Assembly: GCA_002422285.1 (NCBI GenBank)
Contig: DIUF01000077.1
Coordinates: forward strand, 1 to 12,398
Length of the DNA stretch: 12,398 bases
Direction of reading: 5' to 3'
From: Flavobacteriales bacterium UBA6165
Lineage (GTDB): Bacteria; Bacteroidota; Bacteroidia; Flavobacteriales_D; Crocinitomicaceae
The translations under genes and the position numbers were made by a program. Below the pieces are notes generated by a model. It worked only from the letters and a program-made list of their open reading frames with translations. It was not told where the DNA came from and did no database searches. This document shows positions 7,025 to 12,398 of the stretch, in pieces (the stretch's first letter is position 1; every line of letters begins with the position of its first letter).

Positions 7025-10000
7025 ATGCGCATTATTTTAAGTCTTTGTATTTTAGTTGTTTCACTTACAACGTTTGCACAAATTTCTGCTCCTCACAACG
7101 GTGCGCCTCCATCAAGTTCTGGCAAATATGGCATCAAAAACGCTACTATTCTTTTGGAGAATGGTCAGGTTTTAGAGAATGGTCAAATTTTGATTGAAGG
7201 TGACCGCATCGCAAGAATTGGGAGTAAATTCAATTTTCCAGATGGCATTCCTGTGTTCGATTACAGCGGTAAAACCATCGTGGCAGCCTTTGTTGAATTG
7301 TCGTCTAACGATGGCATTGCAGAATCGCACAACCATCAATCAGGCAGACCAATGTGGCCACAGTTTTGGTCGAATAAGTTGGGTCCATTTTATTGGAATG
7401 AAAGTATTGCTGCCGAATATGATGCCGTGCACCATTTTAAATATGGCGAAGGGCAAAACCGTTTAGAATCAATGGGCTTTGGATTTGTTGTGCCACACAA
7501 CGCTGATGGTGTTGCTCGAGGAACAGCGCCTTTAATTGCTATTGGTGCCGATGCGCGTGATGGTCAAGCGGTGCGTCATGCCGTGGCTGCTTTTTTTAGT
7601 TTGGAGAAAGCCCATTCGGCCCAAACTTATCCTTCCTCGCAAATGGGAGCAATCGCCTTGATTAGACAAGCCATTATTGATGCCCTGTGGTATGAGTCAA
7701 ACAAGGATTTACCCTTGAATTATACTTTGGCGGCATTGGCAAAACAGCTGAAAGGCAAACTTATTTTCGAGGTTCAAAACCACTTGGAGGTGCTGCGCGT
7801 TGCCAAAATTTACGATGAATTTAACCTCAAAGGAATTATCCGTTGTGGTGGAGATGAATACCAACGCATCGACCAAATTGCAGGCATGAAACACGATGTT
7901 ATTCTGCCTTTGCGCTTTCCAGAACCTTTGGATGTTTCCAATGCATTTATTGCAAAAGAAATTCCCTTGCATGTCTTGAAACATTGGGAATTGGCTGCGT
8001 CTAATCCGTATGCTTTTCACAGAGCGAAAAAGCAGTTTTCGTTTACCTCGAAAGGCTTAAAGTCGGCAGATGAATTTTGGAAAGCCATCCGCAAAACGAT
8101 TCAACGCGGTTTGCCTTGGGAGGAAGCGTATGCGGCATTGACGATTCGCCCAGCGCAATTGATTGATGTTCAAGATGTCATCGGTTCTTTGAAAGAGAAT
8201 GCTTTGGCTTCGTTCAATGTGTTTTCAGGAAATCCCTTCTTAGACAGCAGAGCCGAGCTGTTGGAATCGTGGCAGGTGGGCAATAAAAAAGTGCACAAAG
8301 AGCAACAAACTGTTGATTTGCGAGGCAATTACAATGTCAATTTGAATGGCTCTATGTACACGCTTTTTGTGAAGGGAAAATTGAACCGTTTGGATGCAGA
8401 AATCATCAAAGGCTCCGATGTTACCGAAAAAGCGGCTAAAGATCAAACTACTGGCTGCAACTTGTCTTTCGATGGGGTCAATGTTTCTTTGTCGTTCAAA
8501 ATCAGCGGCGATAATCCTGGTTTGGTTCTGCTGAATGGACAGTTTTATCCAAAATTCGGAACGATTGAAGGCCAAGGTCTGTTGCCAAATGGTGAGCGCG
8601 CGAAATGGACAGCCATTCGTCATAAAGCTTTTGAAGAGAAGCGTGATGAAAAATCAAAGCTCGAAATTGACACAACAGCATTGAATCATTTGTGGTATCC
8701 GAATTTGGCTTACGGTTTAGATTCTGTTCCTACACACAATACGTATCTCATTCGCAATGCAACAATTTGGACTGGCGAAGCAGAAGGTGTAATTGAAAAT
8801 GGCGATATTCTCATCCAAAATGGAAAAATCAAACATGTGGGCAAAGGCTCGTTTAATGTGCCAAAGGGAGCGCTTGTAATTGAGGCCAAAGGCAAATATG
8901 TTACCGCCGGAATTATTGACGAACACTCGCATATCGCCATTTCAAATGGGGTGAATGAAAGTGGATTGTCGATTACGTCTGAGGTGTCTATTGGAACGGT
9001 GATTAATCCGAGAGACATCAACATTTACCGTCAGATGGCAGGCGGGGTGACATGCTCTCAACTGCTGCATGGCTCTGCAAATGCTATTGGCGGACAATCG
9101 GCTCTTATCAAGTTGAAATGGGGTTATGATGCCGATGGTTTGTTGCTCGATAACGCACCGAAATTCATCAAGTTTGCCTTGGGCGAAAATGTGAAGCAAT
9201 CAAACTGGGGTGATTATAACACTACGCGCTTCCCGCAAACGAGAATGGGTGTGGAGCAAGTGTATTTTGATGCTTTCTATCGGGCAAAATATTACCACGA
9301 AGATAGGTCTGATAACAAGAAAAAGAAATCTTTTCGCCGCGATTTGCGTTTGGAGGCGCTCGCCGAAATTTTGAATGGTGAACGCCACATCACATGTCAC
9401 TCTTATGTGCAAAGTGAAATCAATATGCTCATGAAAGTGGGCGATAGCATGGGCTTCAAAGTGAACACCTTTACGCACATTTTGGAAGGCTATAAGTTGA
9501 TTCCGCAAATGGTGAAACACGGAGCAGGGGGTTCCACTTTCTCCGATTGGTGGGCTTATAAATACGAAGTTATCGACGCCATTCCACACAATACTTGTAT
9601 GATGAGTTTGGGCGGCGTTGTAACAGCTATCAATTCCGACGATGCTGAAATGGGCCGACGCTTGAATCAAGAAGCTGCCAAAGCTGTGAAATATGGTGGC
9701 TTGAGCGAACAAGACGCATGGAAAACCGTGACTTTGAACCCAGCTAAATTGTTGAAAATCGACAACAGAATGGGCAGTTTGAAAGTGGGCAAAGATGCAG
9801 ATATTGTTATTTGGTCAGAAAATCCGCTTTCGGTGAATGCCAAATGTGAGCAGACTTTTATCGATGGCATTTTGTTTTTTGACATGCGCCGTATTGATAT
9901 GCTGCAAAAGAGAAATGAAAAAGAGCGTATGCGCATCATAGCACTCATGATAGACGCTGCAAAAAATGGAGAAAATCCAGTGAGTTATATTTTGAAACGC

Positions 10001-10057
10001 CAACCTTTGTATCATTGTGATACGGAGGAGCATCACACACATCATCATGGTCACTAA
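7025..10057 (+). CDS. Exported two-domain amidohydrolase (imidazolonepropionase-like), only the C-terminal half with an intact metal site
   Basis: A 1010-residue secreted metal hydrolase of the amidohydrolase superfamily; the exact substrate cannot be read from sequence. A signal peptide spans residues 1-18 (cleavage TFA|QIS), which suggests a periplasmic or outer location. The first amidohydrolase-like domain covers about 34-425. Where the HxH metal motif is expected after strand 1 it has AFVELSSN (88-95), so both histidines are lost (S93, N95). A beta-rich linker follows (about 430-530). The second domain (about 573-955) has IIDEHSH (H634, H636), a candidate carbamylated lysine K716 (FIKFALG), H792 (CHSY), H818 (THIL) and D872 (NSDD), in the order expected for imidazolonepropionase/prolidase-type enzymes. 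Both domains end with a PA-x(6-8)-(I/M)GSL motif (376-389, 906-919). The last 14 residues hold seven histidines. No clear promoter or Shine-Dalgarno sequence precedes the ATG. It heads a three-gene plus-strand cluster. Confidence 0.9.
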   Translation: MRIILSLCILVVSLTTFAQISAPHNGAPPSSSGKYGIKNATILLENGQVLENGQILIEGDRIARIGSKFNFPDGIPVFDYSGKTIVAAFVELSSNDGIAESHNHQSGRPMWPQFWSNKLGPFYWNESIAAEYDAVHHFKYGEGQNRLESMGFGFVVPHNADGVARGTAPLIAIGADARDGQAVRHAVAAFFSLEKAHSAQTYPSSQMGAIALIRQAIIDALWYESNKDLPLNYTLAALAKQLKGKLIFEVQNHLEVLRVAKIYDEFNLKGIIRCGGDEYQRIDQIAGMKHDVILPLRFPEPLDVSNAFIAKEIPLHVLKHWELAASNPYAFHRAKKQFSFTSKGLKSADEFWKAIRKTIQRGLPWEEAYAALTIRPAQLIDVQDVIGSLKENALASFNVFSGNPFLDSRAELLESWQVGNKKVHKEQQTVDLRGNYNVNLNGSMYTLFVKGKLNRLDAEIIKGSDVTEKAAKDQTTGCNLSFDGVNVSLSFKISGDNPGLVLLNGQFYPKFGTIEGQGLLPNGERAKWTAIRHKAFEEKRDEKSKLEIDTTALNHLWYPNLAYGLDSVPTHNTYLIRNATIWTGEAEGVIENGDILIQNGKIKHVGKGSFNVPKGALVIEAKGKYVTAGIIDEHSHIAISNGVNESGLSITSEVSIGTVINPRDINIYRQMAGGVTCSQLLHGSANAIGGQSALIKLKWGYDADGLLLDNAPKFIKFALGENVKQSNWGDYNTTRFPQTRMGVEQVYFDAFYRAKYYHEDRSDNKKKKSFRRDLRLEALAEILNGERHITCHSYVQSEINMLMKVGDSMGFKVNTFTHILEGYKLIPQMVKHGAGGSTFSDWWAYKYEVIDAIPHNTCMMSLGGVVTAINSDDAEMGRRLNQEAAKAVKYGGLSEQDAWKTVTLNPAKLLKIDNRMGSLKVGKDADIVIWSENPLSVNAKCEQTFIDGILFFDMRRIDMLQKRNEKERMRIIALMIDAAKNGENPVSYILKRQPLYHCDTEEHHTHHHGH

Positions 10058-10076
10058 ACAATTTGTATCGAAAGCT

Positions 10077-11330
10077 ATGAGAAACTTTGTTATTGTTTTA
10101 TCTGTACTCTGTTTGAACATCAATTTTGCTCAAAACAAAATCTTGATTGAGCATGGGTATTTGCATGCTGGCAATGGAAACACCATAGAAACGGCAAGCA
10201 TTGGCATTGAAAACGGGAAAATTGTTCACATCAAAAACTCTTTGACCTTTGATGTTGATAAAAGCAAATATGATTTGGTGATTGATGCCACTGGTCAACA
10301 TATTTATCCTGGATTCTTTGCGCCAAACAGCACTTTGGGTCTCACAGAAATTGATGCCGTTCGTGCAACAGTAGATTTTTATGAAGTGGGTGAATTTAAT
10401 CCACACGTTCGAGCGCTAATTGCTTTCAATGTGGAATCGAAGGTTGTGGCTACGGTGCGTACCAATGGTGTTTTGTTTGCTCAAGCTACGCCTCGTGGTG
10501 GCGCCATTACCGGCAGTTCGTCTTTGATGCGTTTGTTTGGTTGGAATTGGGAAGATGCCGTTGTGAGTCGTGATGAGGGCATCCACATGAATTGGCCCAA
10601 TGTGATCCGATATGGCTGGCGAGAAGTGAGTGTAAATAAAGATTACAAAGAAGAAATCGCGCAACTCGAGGTTTTCTTTATGGAGGCGAAAAATTATGCT
10701 TTGTCTAAAGAGAAAAACAAGAAAATCGACCTGCGCTTTGAAGCCATGAAAAGAGTTTTTACTGGCAATCAAAGGGTGTATTTTCGTGCTGATAATGCGC
10801 AAGAGATTTTGGATGTGATTCAATTTGTGCGCAAGTTTGAAATTAAATATCCCGTACTTGTTGGTGGCTATGATAGCTATTTGATTTTAGATCAATTGCG
10901 CGATTCTAAAATTCCAGTGATGTTGGGACGTGTGCACGAACTACCTCGAACAGACGAAGATGATGTGCATTTGCCTTATAAATTGCCTGCTATTCTTCAA
11001 AACGCTGGAATATTGTTCTGCCTGCAAAACGAAGGCGATATGGAAGCTATGAATGCTCGCAATTTGCCTTTTTTGGCGGGAACAGCCCGAGCTTATGGTT
11101 TGACTACAGAGCAAGCTGTTGCCTCGATTTCATTGAATCCTGCCAAAATTATGGGTGCAGATAAAGATTATGGTTCTATTGATTTGGGCAAATCGGCTAC
11201 TTTGTTTATCAGCAAAGGCGATGCTTTGGATATGCGCACCAATCAGGTGACCACAATCATTATGGATGGCAAAGTGCAATCTACGCGCAACCACCAAGAT
11301 GATTTGTATGATAAATACCGTAACAAGTGA
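10077..11330 (+). CDS. Exported amidohydrolase-like protein lacking the metal-binding HxH motif
   Basis: A 417-residue protein with the overall layout of an imidazolonepropionase-like amidohydrolase. A signal peptide covers about 1-18 (MRNFVIVLSVLCLNINFA|Q), followed by an N-terminal beta-sandwich part with GNGNTIETASIGIENGKIVHI. Strand 1 ends in YPGFFAPNST (77-86), where an enzyme would have GFIDxHxH, so both histidines are replaced (N84, T86). The later metal positions also look lost (YFRADNAQE, VLVGGYDS). The conserved C-terminal segment SLNPAKIMGADKDYGSIDLG is kept, as is a GGAITGSSSLMRLFGW segment shared with the upstream protein. It is probably not a hydrolase and may bind ligand or partner the upstream enzyme; this is inference. 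The start ATG 10077 gives the most typical signal peptide. ATG 10047, which overlaps the previous stop by 11 bases, would add MVTKQFVSKA and is possible, and a GGAGGAG lies about 17 bases before it. It is tightly linked to the upstream gene. Confidence 0.85.
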   Translation: MRNFVIVLSVLCLNINFAQNKILIEHGYLHAGNGNTIETASIGIENGKIVHIKNSLTFDVDKSKYDLVIDATGQHIYPGFFAPNSTLGLTEIDAVRATVDFYEVGEFNPHVRALIAFNVESKVVATVRTNGVLFAQATPRGGAITGSSSLMRLFGWNWEDAVVSRDEGIHMNWPNVIRYGWREVSVNKDYKEEIAQLEVFFMEAKNYALSKEKNKKIDLRFEAMKRVFTGNQRVYFRADNAQEILDVIQFVRKFEIKYPVLVGGYDSYLILDQLRDSKIPVMLGRVHELPRTDEDDVHLPYKLPAILQNAGILFCLQNEGDMEAMNARNLPFLAGTARAYGLTTEQAVASISLNPAKIMGADKDYGSIDLGKSATLFISKGDALDMRTNQVTTIIMDGKVQSTRNHQDDLYDKYRNK

Positions 11331-11364
11331 TGTCATTTTCATTATTTAAACAAAACTTTTAGTC

Positions 11365-12249
11365 ATGAAAGCAAGATTTTTTTTCCCGCTGATTTTATGT
11401 TTTCTGCTTCTTTCCACTACAGATGCACTGGCTCAAAAGCGCCGCCGTTCTGATTTTTATGGGAAGTCAAATATTGAGACTTTGCGTACCAAATACAGCC
11501 GACACGGTATTGTTTTTTCGCTGGGAGCAACAACTTTATTGACCCGCGATGAGCTTCGTGCTCGCGTTTATGACTTAGACCCCACCAAAGAGTATTTGTT
11601 TAATTCAGGCGGTGATTGGGGTTTTATGGGTGAGATTGGTATGTTGCATTTCACCAAAAAACGCAAACGTAGTTTTCTGATAATCGATCATTATGATTGG
11701 GCTATTGGCATCAAAACGTTTCGGGGCTGGGAAGAAACGCGTATTTATAATCGAGACGAAAGCCCTGCTAGCGCAATTGTTGGTCGTGGGGAATTAAGTT
11801 TAGGCTATTTGACTGGTCGTTTTGGGGTCCACAACATGATTAAATTAAACAAACGAATGGCCATCGATCATGGACCGGGAATCAACTTGGATTATCAAAT
11901 TTTGGGCGCAGCACCAGGCGATAATTCTGCTTATCAAACCATTGTTTTGCCAAGCACTCAGCGTTTTGAAAATAGGTTTGTTGCTCAAATCCACTACGAA
12001 CTTGGCTTGAGAATTCGCGTGTATAAAATGTGGCACATCACGCCGATGGTTCACATGCCCATTTTTGGTATTCAAAACTGGGATGGTGGTCGTCCGTCGA
12101 TTAATTGGTTTTCATCGCGCTATCAACCGCTCATTTTCAAAGTGAAATTCTATCACCCTTTGAAAAGCCGCGGAAGAAGTACTTGTCCAGCGGTTTATGG
12201 CAGTCCTGAGGATGAAAAGCGCAATCAAGAATATATGGAAGGGAAGTAG
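11365..12249 (+). CDS. Exported protein of unknown function, possible outer-membrane beta-barrel
   Basis: A 294-residue protein I do not recognise. A clear signal peptide covers residues 1-23 (MKARFFFPLILCFLLLSTTDALA|Q), followed by a very basic stretch QKRRR. The remainder is rich in aromatic and alternating polar/hydrophobic residues (HGIVFSLGATTLL, GELSLGYLTGRFGV, QIHYELGLRIRVYKMWHITPMV, QPLIFKVKFYH), as in small outer-membrane barrels of Bacteroidetes. It does not end with a C-terminal aromatic residue; a tail with one Cys and many charged residues (SPEDEKRNQEYMEGK) follows the last strand. No lipobox cysteine and no type IX secretion tail domain are seen. It begins 34 bases after the amidohydrolase-like gene on the same strand, so it is probably cotranscribed. 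Its stop is only 2 bases from the stop of the converging gene at the right edge. Confidence 0.8.
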   Translation: MKARFFFPLILCFLLLSTTDALAQKRRRSDFYGKSNIETLRTKYSRHGIVFSLGATTLLTRDELRARVYDLDPTKEYLFNSGGDWGFMGEIGMLHFTKKRKRSFLIIDHYDWAIGIKTFRGWEETRIYNRDESPASAIVGRGELSLGYLTGRFGVHNMIKLNKRMAIDHGPGINLDYQILGAAPGDNSAYQTIVLPSTQRFENRFVAQIHYELGLRIRVYKMWHITPMVHMPIFGIQNWDGGRPSINWFSSRYQPLIFKVKFYHPLKSRGRSTCPAVYGSPEDEKRNQEYMEGK

Positions 12250-12251
12250 GG

Positions 12252-12398
12252 TCAGTGCTTCCCATAGGATGCCTGCCTGATTTCTGCAATCAATTTGGTT
12301 CTGGCATCGACAATCGTGTTGATTCCGATAAACCTGCCACCTCCTAGAACCGCCACTTCAGTCATGGTGGCTTCATCTTCGGGTTTGTTTTTGATGCC
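12252..12398 (-). CDS. C-terminal 48 residues of an unidentified protein (cut by window edge)
   Basis: The reverse strand is open from the window edge to a TGA at 12254-12252. It encodes a plausible protein end with EATMTEVAVLGGGRFIGINT followed by IVDARTKLIAEIRQASYGKH. The glycine-rich GGGRFIG piece and the amphipathic final helix look like real protein, but I cannot name the family. The frame has no stop over 48 codons and is the only well-supported frame here. It converges with the upstream gene with a 2-base gap, and no hairpin terminator is visible at the junction. Confidence 0.6.
   Translation of the reverse strand, partial: GIKNKPEDEATMTEVAVLGGGRFIGINTIVDARTKLIAEIRQASYGKH

Noticed and set aside
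9200..9712. 170-codon minus-strand open frame inside the large amidohydrolase
   Set aside because: Antisense shadow of the conserved catalytic domain; no independent start context or recognisable protein.
10017..10046. GTG start at 10017 for the second amidohydrolase-like gene
   Set aside because: It would add residues encoded by the His-rich end of the previous gene and bury the signal peptide; ATG 10077 or 10047 fits better.

Overview
The window reads as a chromosomal segment of a Bacteroidetes bacterium, probably of the Flavobacteriia type. The evidence is moderate-to-low GC, promoter-like sites of the TAnnTTTG type, start codons with weak or absent Shine-Dalgarno sequences, an initiation factor IF2 with a long lysine/proline/glutamate-rich N-terminus, a NusA that ends shortly after its KH domains, and secreted proteins with short N-terminal signal peptides. 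No RNA genes, insertion sequences, CRISPR arrays or phage genes were seen.

The left part (1-5471) is a minus-strand translation/transcription operon read in the order rimP, nusA, infB, asnS. asnS runs off the left edge of the window. The operon has a good -7 promoter box at 5464-5471. Between that box and the rimP start codon lies a textbook intrinsic terminator hairpin (5408-5437), so the operon looks attenuated in its leader. Two more hairpins lie between nusA and infB: a perfect 10-bp stem just after the nusA stop, and a short GC stem with a T6 run just before infB. These offer ways to uncouple infB/asnS from rimP/nusA.

A divergent promoter (5514-5544, matching the Bacteroidetes consensus very well) drives a plus-strand histone-deacetylase-fold gene (5616-6517). 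Its reading frame is broken by what looks like one missing G in a run of Gs at 5716-5721. With one G restored it encodes a normal 300-residue enzyme with all catalytic residues. A small two-helix membrane protein gene (6578-6880, minus strand) converges on it.

The right part (7025-12249) is a plus-strand cluster of three exported proteins: a 1010-residue double-domain amidohydrolase, a 417-residue amidohydrolase-like protein, and a 294-residue protein of unknown function that may be an outer-membrane barrel. Of the three amidohydrolase domains in this cluster, only the C-terminal half of the first protein keeps the metal-binding histidines and aspartate. The other two have lost the HxH motif. 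The cluster therefore looks like one active periplasmic metal hydrolase accompanied by two catalytically dead homologues. The last 147 bases hold the C-terminal end of an unidentified minus-strand gene.

Nothing here amounts to a clearly new system. The best leads are the attenuated rimP-nusA-infB operon, the active/inactive amidohydrolase set, and the deacetylase frameshift.
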